Program-made: the position numbers and the translations under genes | Notes under the pieces: generated by a model | Databases searched by the model: none | The model's input: the letters and a program-made list of their open reading frames with translations, nothing else | Told to the model about the DNA's origin: nothing | Assembly: GCA_965183885.1 (NCBI GenBank) | Contig: OZ238992.1 | Location: 1,116,001-1,180,000, forward strand | Length of the DNA: 64,000 nt | Source of the DNA: UWMA-0277 sp965183885 | GTDB taxonomy: Bacteria; Bacteroidota; Bacteroidia; Flavobacteriales; BACL11 | Direction: 5' to 3' | In this document: positions 9,353 to 17,673 of the stretch, piece by piece | Layout: each line of letters begins with the position of its first letter | Position numbering within the stretch: the first letter of the stretch is position 1

Positions 9353-10189
9353 ATGGGAAAGAAGAGAGTATTGTATGTTTCACAGGAAATAGTTCCTTAT
9401 ACTGGAGAAACAACTATGGGAGAGGTAGCTAGTTTATTACCTCAAAAAACACAAGAAAATGGTAAAGACATACGAATGTTTCTGCCAAGATTCGGAACTA
9501 TAAATGAAAGAAGACATCAACTGCATGAAGTAATCCGCCTTTCAGGGATGAATTTGATTATTGATGATTTTGACCACCAGTTGATTATAAAAGTAGCTTC
9601 AATTCAGAAGTTAAGAATGCAAGTTTACTTTATTGATAATGATGAATATTTTCCTAAAGGGCAAATGTTTGATAATGAGGATGGTTCTTTTATGACAAAT
9701 AATGATGAACGTATGATCTTTTATTGTAAGGGAGTGATAGAAACAGTGCGTAAATTAGGGTGGAAGCCAGATGTAATTCATTGTCAAGGTTGGTTCTCTT
9801 CTTTAGTGCCTATGTATATAAAGAAATTGTATTCTGGAGATCCTCTTTTTGAAGATGTGAAGGTTATTTATTCAGTATTTGATAATGCTTTTGAAGGAGT
9901 ATTGAGTGATTCTTTACCTGAAAAGCTGTTGTTTGAAGATTTACAAGAATCAGATGTTGCTCCTTTGCAAGAATCTTCTCTTATAAACTTGCATAAATTT
10001 GCTATTGATCATGCTGATGCTGTTGTTCAAGCTAGTGCTGAAATAAATAAAGATGTGTTAGAACATATTAAAAAGTCAGAAAAGCCGTTTATGGACTATC
10101 CTGGGGCTGAAGATTATATCGATGCTTACCAAGAGTTTTACGAGCAGTTTATTGAAGAAGAGGAAGAAGTAGCATTAATAGAAAAATAA
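9353..10189 (+). CDS. Starch/glycogen synthase catalytic-domain-like protein (GT5 N-terminal half)
   Basis: Resembles the N-terminal Rossmann domain of GT5 glycogen/starch synthases: VLYVSQEIVPYTGETTMGEVASLLP at the start and PDVIHCQGWFSSLVPMYIKKL around residue 145. At 278 residues it is about half a normal glycogen synthase and lacks the C-terminal ADP-glucose-binding domain. The consensus substrate loop KTGGL is altered to ETTMG, so activity is doubtful. It is followed after 2 bp by the DUF4270 lipoprotein gene, and then glmS, in what looks like one transcript. The role is unknown; a regulatory or sugar-binding function is possible. Confidence 0.8.
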   Translation: MGKKRVLYVSQEIVPYTGETTMGEVASLLPQKTQENGKDIRMFLPRFGTINERRHQLHEVIRLSGMNLIIDDFDHQLIIKVASIQKLRMQVYFIDNDEYFPKGQMFDNEDGSFMTNNDERMIFYCKGVIETVRKLGWKPDVIHCQGWFSSLVPMYIKKLYSGDPLFEDVKVIYSVFDNAFEGVLSDSLPEKLLFEDLQESDVAPLQESSLINLHKFAIDHADAVVQASAEINKDVLEHIKKSEKPFMDYPGAEDYIDAYQEFYEQFIEEEEEVALIEK

Positions 10190-10191
10190 AA

Positions 10192-11406
10192 ATGAATAAA
10201 ATAATTTCGTTAGGCCTTATTATTGGCTTAACTGTAGTATCCTGTACTGACCCTGAATCAATAGGGTTAGAAATACAACCAGTATCCGATAATATTGTTA
10301 TTAGTAGTGCTAATTTTACTAGTATGTCAAGCAGAACAGTATCTGAAGATTCTTTAAGAACAGACGAAACATTAAACCTAATATTAGGTGAGATTAATGA
10401 TCCTATTTTTGGATTTAATAAAGGTAGTTTTTATACTCATATTTTATTAACTGAGAATAATAATGATCTAGGAAGTAATCCTGTAGTGGATTCAGTAGTG
10501 CTTTCTTACACTTATAGTGGATATTATGGAAATTTAGAGGATTTTACTAGTTTAGATGTTGTAGAAATTCAAGACGATATTTATAAAGATTCTACTTATT
10601 ATTCATCATCATATCCAGCACCTATTCCAGGGGGGGTGTCTTTTGTTGAGTCATTTTCAATTTCAGATGATACAGCTAGTGGTCCAATGTTAAGGATGAA
10701 ATTAAGTAATGATTTTGGACAAAGTATTTTAGATTTAGGAGAAGATAACTTAAAAGATAATGAGACTTTCTTAGAACAGTTTAAAGGATTAGCAGTTACA
10801 GCAAGTGCTCAAAATATGTTATTGTATTTAAATGCTAATGGGTCAAACTCATTCCTAAAGGTGTATTACCATAATGATAGTACAACTACGGATACTTTGT
10901 CATTAAACTTTGAGTTAGGTGGAGATGCAGCAAGAATAAGCTTGTTTAATGAAAAGGAAGAGCCTATAATTATTAATGATGTTAATAATAATTACCTTCA
11001 GTCTATGGCAGGGTATAAGACTAATATTGTAATTGAAAATACTGACTCACTAGCAGATATGTTAGCGGGTAAGGCAGTTAATAAAGTGACAATGCGCTTT
11101 GATATAGAGCAAGGTTCTCTTTCGGACTATAAAGCACATGATAAATTATTTTTAGTACGAGTAAATGAGGAAGGAAAAAATGTTTTCCTTTCAGATTATA
11201 CTGTTGAAGGAGAAACGCATTTTGGAGGAGTATTAAAAGATGATAGTTATTATGAGTTTAATATAACTAGATACTTTTATCAGCTTTTAAATAATGATGC
11301 TTATACAAAAGACCTTTATTTACTACCTGCAGGTTCAGCAGCAAATGCAAATAGAACTATTTTGGGTAAAGAAATTAAATTGAATATTTATTATTCAGAA
11401 CTATAA
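10192..11406 (+). CDS. DUF4270 family lipoprotein
   Basis: Predicted outer-membrane or periplasmic lipoprotein of 404 residues. The signal peptide ends in the lipobox VVSC, so the mature protein would start at Cys18. The rest is rich in beta-prone Asn/Ser/Thr segments and resembles the DUF4270 family, which is widespread in Bacteroidota and often found beside glmS and the starch-synthase-like gene, as here. It is 2 bp after the previous gene and 3 bp before glmS. The molecular function of the family is not known. Confidence 0.85.
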   Translation: MNKIISLGLIIGLTVVSCTDPESIGLEIQPVSDNIVISSANFTSMSSRTVSEDSLRTDETLNLILGEINDPIFGFNKGSFYTHILLTENNNDLGSNPVVDSVVLSYTYSGYYGNLEDFTSLDVVEIQDDIYKDSTYYSSSYPAPIPGGVSFVESFSISDDTASGPMLRMKLSNDFGQSILDLGEDNLKDNETFLEQFKGLAVTASAQNMLLYLNANGSNSFLKVYYHNDSTTTDTLSLNFELGGDAARISLFNEKEEPIIINDVNNNYLQSMAGYKTNIVIENTDSLADMLAGKAVNKVTMRFDIEQGSLSDYKAHDKLFLVRVNEEGKNVFLSDYTVEGETHFGGVLKDDSYYEFNITRYFYQLLNNDAYTKDLYLLPAGSAANANRTILGKEIKLNIYYSEL

Positions 11407-11409
11407 GAT

Positions 11410-13251
11410 ATGTGTGGAATTGTAGGGTATATTGGAGAGAGACAAGCGTATTCAATTGTTATTAAGGGATTAAAACGATTAGAGTATAGAGGCTATGATT
11501 CTGCTGGAGTTTCTATAGGAAATAGTAATGGTATAAACTTATTAAAGCAAGCAGGAAAAGTTGCAGATTTGGAGGCTTATGCTGCTAAGAGTGATACTAA
11601 TGGTACTATAGCTATTGGACATACAAGATGGGCTACACATGGTGTTCCAAATCAAGTTAATGCTCATCCTCATACTTCTGGAGATGGACAGCTTTCCTTA
11701 ATTCATAATGGAATTATTGAAAATTATGATTCTATAAAAAAAGCTTTAGAGGCAAAGGGGCATATTTTTAGTAGTGATACAGATACTGAAGTGCTTGTTC
11801 ATTTGATAGAAGAGATTAAGAATCATGAAAAAGTAAATCTGTTTGATGCTGTTCGTTTAGCACTAAATGAGGTAATAGGTGCTTATGCTATTGTAGTAAT
11901 GCAAAAAGGAATGACTGATGAGTTTATTGCAGCTCGTAAAGGTTCTCCACTAGTTATTGGAGTAGGTGAGGGAGAGTATTTTATTGCTTCTGATGCAACA
12001 CCAATTGTTGAGTATACCAGAGATGTAGTATATTTAGGAGATGGAGAGATAGCAAGAGTAAATAAAAATGAAGATTTAGAAATAAAAACAATTTCAAATA
12101 CTTCAAAAACTCCTTTTATTCATGAGTTAGAATTAAGTTTAGATGCTATAGAAAAGGGAGGGTTTCCTCACTTTATGCTTAAAGAAATCTATGAGCAACC
12201 TAAAAGTATACAAGATACTTTAAGAGGAAGAATAGACCCTACAACTAAGGAGGTGAAATTGGGTGGAATATCTGATTATGAACAAAAGATAATGAATGCA
12301 AATCGTATTATTATTGTAGCTTGTGGCACTTCATGGCATGCAGGTTTAATTGGAGAATATTTGTTTGAAGATTTAGCTAGAATTCCTGTTGAAGTAGAAT
12401 ATGCTTCAGAGTTTAGGTATAGAAATCCTATTATTAATGAGTCGGATGTAGTGTTGGCTATTTCTCAATCAGGAGAAACTGCGGATACCTTAGCAGCACT
12501 TGAACTTGCAAAGGAAAAAGGAGCTACAGTATTAGGTATTTGTAATGTTGTAGGCTCTTCTATCCCAAGGCTTACTCATGCGGGTAGTTATACCCATGCT
12601 GGTCCAGAAATTGGAGTGGCATCAACAAAAGCATTTACTACGCAGGTTGTAGTTTTAGCACTTATGGCTTTGCGTATAGGGAAGAAGAAAGGAACAATTA
12701 CTAATTCTGACTATCAACAAATTATTAGAGAGTTAGAGTTAATTCCAGAGAAGGTTGAACAAGTATTAAAGGTTGATGTTTTAGCTGAAGAGATTGCAAA
12801 AGAGTTTAAGGATGCTTCAAACTTCTTATATTTAGGAAGAGGATATAATTTTCCTGTTGCTTTAGAAGGAGCGCTTAAGTTAAAAGAAATTTCATATATA
12901 CATGCAGAAGGTTATCCTGCTGCTGAAATGAAACATGGTCCTATTGCATTAATTGATGACGAAATGCCTATCGTAGTTATTGCAACTAAGAAAGGAAACT
13001 ATGAAAAAGTAGTAAGTAATATACAGGAAGTTAAAGCTAGAGGAGGAAGGTTAATTGCTATTGTAACCGAAGGAGATACTACTGTAAAAGAGATAGCGGA
13101 TTATTGTATTGAAATTCCATCTTGTTTAGAGCAGCTTACCCCTTTACTTTCAAATATCCCATTGCAATTATTGTCTTATCATATTGCTTTAATGAGAGGT
13201 TGTAATGTTGATATGCCAAGAAATTTAGCAAAGTCTGTAACGGTAGAGTAA
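11410..13251 (+). CDS. glmS: Glutamine--fructose-6-phosphate aminotransferase (isomerizing)
   Basis: Makes glucosamine 6-phosphate from fructose 6-phosphate and glutamine, the first step toward UDP-GlcNAc for peptidoglycan and lipid A. It begins MCGIVGYIG, so Cys2 becomes the N-terminal nucleophile of the glutaminase domain (residues 1-240, with HTRWATHG). Two SIS sugar-isomerase domains follow (SQSGETADTLAAL near 355; AEGYPAAEMKHGPIALI near 500). It ends in the normal LAKSVTVE tail. At 613 residues it is full length. It is the last gene of its transcript, with a convergent gene starting 5 bp later. Confidence 0.98.
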   Translation: MCGIVGYIGERQAYSIVIKGLKRLEYRGYDSAGVSIGNSNGINLLKQAGKVADLEAYAAKSDTNGTIAIGHTRWATHGVPNQVNAHPHTSGDGQLSLIHNGIIENYDSIKKALEAKGHIFSSDTDTEVLVHLIEEIKNHEKVNLFDAVRLALNEVIGAYAIVVMQKGMTDEFIAARKGSPLVIGVGEGEYFIASDATPIVEYTRDVVYLGDGEIARVNKNEDLEIKTISNTSKTPFIHELELSLDAIEKGGFPHFMLKEIYEQPKSIQDTLRGRIDPTTKEVKLGGISDYEQKIMNANRIIIVACGTSWHAGLIGEYLFEDLARIPVEVEYASEFRYRNPIINESDVVLAISQSGETADTLAALELAKEKGATVLGICNVVGSSIPRLTHAGSYTHAGPEIGVASTKAFTTQVVVLALMALRIGKKKGTITNSDYQQIIRELELIPEKVEQVLKVDVLAEEIAKEFKDASNFLYLGRGYNFPVALEGALKLKEISYIHAEGYPAAEMKHGPIALIDDEMPIVVIATKKGNYEKVVSNIQEVKARGGRLIAIVTEGDTTVKEIADYCIEIPSCLEQLTPLLSNIPLQLLSYHIALMRGCNVDMPRNLAKSVTVE

Positions 13252-13255
13252 TGTA

Positions 13256-13681
13256 TTAACACCCGTCCTTCATAGGGCTGATACTTCCATCTTTTTTGTA
13301 ACTTGTGTACTTAATGGATTTTCCATTTTCAAATATAATTTCGGTTTTTATCTCTCCACTATTATAATAGCTGGTCCATTTTCCATCTTTACGGCTGTAT
13401 ACACCTTTTTCGGAATACTTATATTGCCCTTCTTCTATTAATTGTCCTTCTTTATTATAGGTTTTTGAACTGCCAATAAGTTTTCCATTTTTATAATTTA
13501 CAGCTGATTTTATTGCCCAAGCGCCATAGTCATAAAAATATTTGCAGGAGCCATTTCTTAGGCCATCTGTATAGTTTATTATGGAGAGTAATTTTCCACT
13601 TTTATAGTATTCTCTTTTTGTTTCTTGCTGTGAAAAAGCAAGTAGAGGAACTATAAATAAGAGTAGGAATATTTTTTTCAT
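13256..13681 (-). CDS. YwqK-type MORN-repeat secreted protein
   Basis: A 141-residue protein with a cleavable signal peptide (hydrophobic residues 3-16, then SQQE) and repeated YYKSGKL-, YYNSGEI-like units about 20-25 residues apart. These are MORN-type repeats as found in proteins labelled YwqK-family antitoxins. No toxin partner is seen next to it, so an antitoxin role is not supported here; periplasmic or surface location is likely. It follows the S41 protease gene by 15 bp on the same strand and ends 5 bp from glmS. Confidence 0.75.
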   Translation of the reverse strand: MKKIFLLLFIVPLLAFSQQETKREYYKSGKLLSIINYTDGLRNGSCKYFYDYGAWAIKSAVNYKNGKLIGSSKTYNKEGQLIEEGQYKYSEKGVYSRKDGKWTSYYNSGEIKTEIIFENGKSIKYTSYKKDGSISPMKDGC

Positions 13682-13696
13682 AACAATAGAACTTAT

Positions 13697-15217
13697 TTAA
13701 AATTCATTTATTGCCCTTTGTATATATTCATCTTCAGTGCTAAGGATGCTATAGTAAATTTTATTATCCCATAAGTTTCTGGAGATTGTAGCGAGTAATA
13801 AATTATTAAAATAGTTGAATTCGGTGTTGCCTAGTTCTAGTTTAAAGCTTGTGTCTTTATTGTTTATAAAATCTAAATAGTTACTGTAAATATCTGCTGT
13901 TTTAATTTGTGTGTAGCTATTTATGTTCTGTTGTTTTAATTGCTCACTTTGTTTTAAACAATATTCATTTACCCAGCCCTTGCTTACCATTAAATTAATT
14001 TGAAAGTAATTTAGAGAAGTATCTCGTTTTATGATAATATCTGGTGTGATTCCACCGCCCCCATATACTGTCCTCCCTTTTAGGGTAGTGTATTTTAAGG
14101 AATCAATTGCTATTAAGCTATCGGTACGTTTGTAATGCTCAAGGTAGTATTCCTTTTTGTTTTCTCCATAAGGCTTTTGTATGCATCTTCCTGATGGAGT
14201 ATAATACCTCTGTGTTGTAATTCTTACTGCTGAACCATCATTAATGCCAATTTGTTCTTGCACAAGCCCTTTCCCAAATGAGCGTCTTCCAATAATTGTC
14301 CCTCTATCATTATCTTGTACAGCTCCTGAAACAATTTCTGATGCCGATGCTGAGCCTTCATCAATAAGTACAATAATTTTATCCTGTTTTAATGTTCCTG
14401 ATGCTGTAGCATAAATATCTTCTCTATCTCTATTTCTACCTTGGGTGTATACAATTAGTTTATTGTTGTCTAATATTTCATCGCAAATGTCTATTGCAAC
14501 CCCCATATAGCCTCCTGGGTTTCCTCTTAAATCTAGAATAAGGTTTTGCATTCCTTTTTCTTTAAGCGTTCTTATTCCTTTTTGGAATTCGCTGTAAGTA
14601 GTAGCTGCAAAACGATTTATTTTGATGTAACCAATATCGTCGTTGAGCATAATACTAGCATCTATACTATATAGGGGAATGTCATCTCTTTTAATAGCGA
14701 AGGATAGTAATTGAGCTGCTCCTTTACGTCTAACTTCAATATTTACTATTGACCCTTTTTCTCCTCTGAGGCGTTTAATTACATCCTCATTTTTAATGCC
14801 TATGCTAGCAACATCTTCTTCCTCCACAGTTACTATTCTATCTCCTGATTGGATTCCTAATTTCTCTGAAGGTCCTCCTGATATTGCGGCAACTACAACA
14901 ATACTATCGTCTATAATATTAAACTGAACGCCAATACCGCTAAAGCTTCCTTGCATATCTTCAGCTACAGCTTTAAACTCTTTCTTTGGGATATAGGAAG
15001 AATGTGGATCTAATTCACTTAGTAAAGCTTCTATAGTTTTATCCTCAAAATTAGTGCGATTAATTGAGTCAACATAGTGTTCATTTATAAGCTCAATAAT
15101 GCCATTGATTTTCTCATTCCCTTTATTAGGACTGGTCTTATTAATTTGGCTACCAATACTAATGCCGGCTATAATTAATAATGCATAGATAATAGGTTGA
15201 AATTTTCTATCTTTCAT
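13697..15217 (-). CDS. S41 family C-terminal processing peptidase (CtpA/Prc-like)
   Basis: Envelope serine protease of 506 residues. An N-terminal hydrophobic anchor (residues about 8-24) is followed by a PDZ domain (ISGGPSEKLGIQSGDRIVTVEEEDV, about 115-190) and the S41 catalytic domain, with the nucleophile in DEGSASASEIVSGA and the general-base Lys in RSFGKGLVQ. The last 110 residues are an extension typical of Bacteroidota members. Its start shares 1 nt with the dCMP deaminase stop (TAATG), implying coupled translation. Likely acts on periplasmic protein C-termini. Confidence 0.92.
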   Translation of the reverse strand: MKDRKFQPIIYALLIIAGISIGSQINKTSPNKGNEKINGIIELINEHYVDSINRTNFEDKTIEALLSELDPHSSYIPKKEFKAVAEDMQGSFSGIGVQFNIIDDSIVVVAAISGGPSEKLGIQSGDRIVTVEEEDVASIGIKNEDVIKRLRGEKGSIVNIEVRRKGAAQLLSFAIKRDDIPLYSIDASIMLNDDIGYIKINRFAATTYSEFQKGIRTLKEKGMQNLILDLRGNPGGYMGVAIDICDEILDNNKLIVYTQGRNRDREDIYATASGTLKQDKIIVLIDEGSASASEIVSGAVQDNDRGTIIGRRSFGKGLVQEQIGINDGSAVRITTQRYYTPSGRCIQKPYGENKKEYYLEHYKRTDSLIAIDSLKYTTLKGRTVYGGGGITPDIIIKRDTSLNYFQINLMVSKGWVNEYCLKQSEQLKQQNINSYTQIKTADIYSNYLDFINNKDTSFKLELGNTEFNYFNNLLLATISRNLWDNKIYYSILSTEDEYIQRAINEF

Positions 15218-15648
15218 TATAAGTTATCGGCATTAAATTCTAAGACATCAATACCAGCCTTTATTAGAAAGTCAACTCCTGAAGTGTCTTTATATTTATT
15301 AATATAAACCAATCTTTTAATTCCAGCTTGAAGTACTAGCTTGCTACAGTCTTTACAAGGAGACATAGTAAGGTAAAGAGTCGCTCCACTGCAATCGTGG
15401 GTAGAGCTTGCAGTTTTTAGTATAGCATTTGCTTCGGCATGTAAAACATACCAATGTGTTTTTTCATTTTTATCTTCACAGCAGTTTTCAAACCCTGAAG
15501 GAGTGCCATTATAGCCATCTGAAATAATCATTCGGTTTTTTACAATAAGCGCTCCTACTTTTTTTCTAGTACAATGGGAAAGTTGTGCCCACTCAAGTGC
15601 CATTCTTAAATAGGCTCTATCGTATTTCTCTTGTTTTGTATTGGTCAT
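15217..15648 (-). CDS. dCMP deaminase family protein (ComEB-like)
   Basis: Zinc-dependent deaminase of 143 residues, probably converting dCMP to dUMP for thymidylate synthesis. The active site HAEANAILK (zinc His and catalytic Glu) and the zinc-binding SPCKDCSKLV are both intact, as are the family NGTPSGFENC loop and the C-terminal KYKDTSGVDFL. First gene of a short minus-strand operon with the S41 protease. Deaminase family members with other pyrimidine substrates look similar, so dCMP is the likely rather than proven substrate. Confidence 0.92.
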   Translation of the reverse strand: MTNTKQEKYDRAYLRMALEWAQLSHCTRKKVGALIVKNRMIISDGYNGTPSGFENCCEDKNEKTHWYVLHAEANAILKTASSTHDCSGATLYLTMSPCKDCSKLVLQAGIKRLVYINKYKDTSGVDFLIKAGIDVLEFNADNL

Positions 15649-15670
15649 ATTTTGCTAAAAATAAAAGTGC

Positions 15671-15713
15671 AAGATACTAAAACTACTATTATTTGAGATT
15701 AAAATATAGTCTT
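15671..15713. promoter_or_regulatory. Putative operator leader, copy 1, upstream of first MarR gene
   Basis: AAGATACTAA at 15671 and AGTCTT at 15708 form an imperfect inverted pair 37 bp apart. The same pair, with the same surrounding bases, recurs upstream of the second MarR paralogue. Confidence 0.4.
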
Positions 15714-15830
15714 GATTCCAATATGAGTGCTGAGTCATTTAACCTTACTTGGTAATTTATTAAAAGACAATAGGATTAAAAGCCCCTACTTTAATTAGTG
15801 AATTTTAAAATTATTTTATAATTTGGCACC

Positions 15831-16286
15831 ATGAGTATTGAGTCCTATATTAAGTCTAATAATTTTATTTCTAAACAAGAAAAAACGTATGTAAATCTTA
15901 TTTTTACAGGTCTTTACTTTTTTACACATATCAATATTTTTCTAAAGGATTTTGATTTAACAGAGCCTCAGTATAATGTTCTTAGAATTTTAGCAGGGAG
16001 TCATCCAGAGAAATTATTATACTCAGATCTTCAATCAAGAATGCTTCATAGAGAGTCTAATGCTACTCGTTTAATTAATAAATTAATTAAAAAAAAGTAT
16101 GTTGAGCGCTCACAGTCTAACATAGATAAAAGGCAATATTTTCATTCAATAACTGAGGAAGGTTTGGCTTTCTTAGCTAAAATTAGACCTGACTTAACTA
16201 AGTCAAGTAATGAAATGTTCAATATTGCTGAACATAAGTTAGATGAGCTTAACAAACTTCTTGATGAGGTTCGTGATATTATCTAA
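15831..16286 (+). CDS. MarR family transcriptional regulator (paralogue 1)
   Basis: A 151-residue winged-helix regulator. The DNA-binding part runs from about residue 40 to 120, with the recognition-helix region LQSRMLHRESNATRLINKLIKKKYVERSQSN written here in shortened terms as LQSRML...SNATRLINKL and the wing DKRQYFHSITEEG. MarR proteins are dimers that usually repress a nearby promoter and release on ligand binding. It is closely similar to the next gene throughout its length, so the pair arose by tandem duplication. Each has its own 150-250 bp leader. The regulated target is not certain; the surface-protein operon downstream is a candidate. Confidence 0.93.
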   Translation: MSIESYIKSNNFISKQEKTYVNLIFTGLYFFTHINIFLKDFDLTEPQYNVLRILAGSHPEKLLYSDLQSRMLHRESNATRLINKLIKKKYVERSQSNIDKRQYFHSITEEGLAFLAKIRPDLTKSSNEMFNIAEHKLDELNKLLDEVRDII

Positions 16287-16415
16287 AATAAAATACAAGC
16301 CAAGCTTTATTATTACTATCTTTTTGGGAAGTTTAAATTTTAGTAGTTTATTATAAATTGTTAACCCAAAGTGGACTGTTTTGTGTTAGTTATGTATTTC
16401 TGGAGAGAAAAGTGT

Positions 16416-16457
16416 AAGACACTAAAAACATTATTATTCAAGGTTAATTACAGTCTT
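16416..16457. promoter_or_regulatory. Putative operator leader, copy 2, upstream of second MarR gene
   Basis: AAGACACTAA at 16416 and AGTCTT at 16452 repeat the arrangement seen at 15671-15713 with 36 bp instead of 37 bp between the elements. This supports a duplicated regulatory region, possibly an autoregulatory MarR site. Confidence 0.4.
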
Positions 16458-16552
16458 TAATTTTTCTGCTGAATATTGTTCTTAACATGTTATAGCAGTG
16501 AAAAGAATATTGTAATTGATGAGTTTTAATATTTTTTTTTAACTTAGCTTTC

Positions 16553-17011
16553 ATGAGTATTGAATCTGATATTAGATCTAAAGGCTTTATTAATAAGCAG
16601 GAAAAGTTATTTGTAAACTTAATATTTACAGGTTTTCTTTTTTATAAACATATTAATGTGTTTTTAAAAGAGTATGGTTTAACAGAGCCTCAATATAATG
16701 TCCTTAAAATCTTGGAAGGACAATTCCCTTCTAAAATATTGTTTTCTGATCTTCAATCTAGGATGTTGCATCAATCGTCTAACGCTACTAGGTTGATAAA
16801 CAAGTTAATAGAGAAAGAATTGGTTGTTCGTATTCAAGATAAAAGGGATAAAAGACAATATCTTCATTCAATAACTCCTTTAGGTTTAGCATTGTTAGAT
16901 GAAATTAGGCCTCATATAATACAATACTGTATTGACTCCTTTAATGTTAAGGAAGAAGAAGTAGATCAGTTAAGTTTGCTTCTTGATGAGGTTCGTAATA
17001 TTATTCTGTAA
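16553..17011 (+). CDS. MarR family transcriptional regulator (paralogue 2)
   Basis: A 152-residue winged-helix regulator sharing the opening MSIES, the FxNKQEKLFVNLIFTGF region, the EPQYNVLKILEG block and the DKRQYLHSITPLG wing with the gene just upstream. The recognition region LQSRMLHQSSNATRLINKL differs from paralogue 1 mainly by R to Q at one position, so the two may bind related sites. The C-terminal dimerisation helices are more divergent. It precedes the T9SS/OmpA/fibre operon on the same strand by 154 bp and may control it, which is an inference from position. Confidence 0.93.
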   Translation: MSIESDIRSKGFINKQEKLFVNLIFTGFLFYKHINVFLKEYGLTEPQYNVLKILEGQFPSKILFSDLQSRMLHQSSNATRLINKLIEKELVVRIQDKRDKRQYLHSITPLGLALLDEIRPHIIQYCIDSFNVKEEEVDQLSLLLDEVRNIIL

Positions 17012-17145
17012 TAAAAAACCTTATTACTACTTATAATTTATATTCTTTAGAGTTACCTTATTTTTTTAGTATATAAAAAGGTTATGATTATTTGTATATA
17101 CAAATGAATTAATTGCTTTTATTTCATTCCTGAAAGACTTATACA

Positions 17146-17153
17146 TAATTTTG
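17146..17153 (+). promoter_or_regulatory. -7 box for the T9SS/OmpA/fibre operon
   Basis: TAATTTTG matches TAnnTTTG and ends 12 bp before the ATG at 17166. The TTG at 17151 lies inside this box, so it is not used as a start. Confidence 0.5.
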
Positions 17154-17165
17154 CAGAAAAGGAAA

Positions 17166-17666
17166 ATGAAAAATAAATTACTCTACATATTTGTTTTAAT
17201 AAGTTTTTGTGCTTACTCACAGTCAGGTAGTAATTCTAGGCATTATATTTCAACACTCTCGAAATCAGTAGCAGTTTCTAAGGTTAGCCCACGCTATATG
17301 CAATCAAGTATAGGGCAGTCTAGTATTTCAGGAACTCAAAGCTTAGATAATTATGTTTTAAGACAAGGAGTAATTCAACCTTTTGATTTAAGTTATCTTA
17401 TTAGTAATAATTCAATAAGCAATTTAGGAGTTGTATTATTCCCTAACCCCGCTGTAGATAAGGTTTATTTTAAAATAGAAAAGCCTTTTGATGAAGAGGT
17501 TTTCCTTAGTATTTATAATGCACTCGGTAATTTAGTTTATACTAAAACATCTAATAATTTAGCTTCTGAAGTAATCAACATTAAAGACCTTACTGCAGGG
17601 AACTATTTTTTAAGTATTTCAGTCAATAATCAGGTGCAATTGATTCAATTTTTAAAATCTAAATAA
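17166..17666 (+). CDS. T9SS type A sorting-domain protein
   Basis: Small secreted protein of 166 residues. A signal peptide (residues 1-20, ending CAYSQ) is followed by a short Ser-rich region and a C-terminal type IX secretion signal of about 80 residues: it opens LFPNPAVDKVYFKIE and carries the SIYNALGNLVY and LTAGNYFLSI beta-strand motifs. The passenger part is only about 60 residues, so the sorting domain makes up half of the protein. It begins an apparent operon with an OmpA-family gene 7 bp later and the fibre gene. Surface or extracellular location is expected. Confidence 0.88.
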   Translation: MKNKLLYIFVLISFCAYSQSGSNSRHYISTLSKSVAVSKVSPRYMQSSIGQSSISGTQSLDNYVLRQGVIQPFDLSYLISNNSISNLGVVLFPNPAVDKVYFKIEKPFDEEVFLSIYNALGNLVYTKTSNNLASEVINIKDLTAGNYFLSISVNNQVQLIQFLKSK

Positions 17667-17673
17667 CAATAAT

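Noticed and set aside
13256..13681. Toxin-antitoxin module
   Set aside because: The YwqK-type protein has a signal peptide and no toxin-like neighbour; the antitoxin label of the family is not evidence of function.
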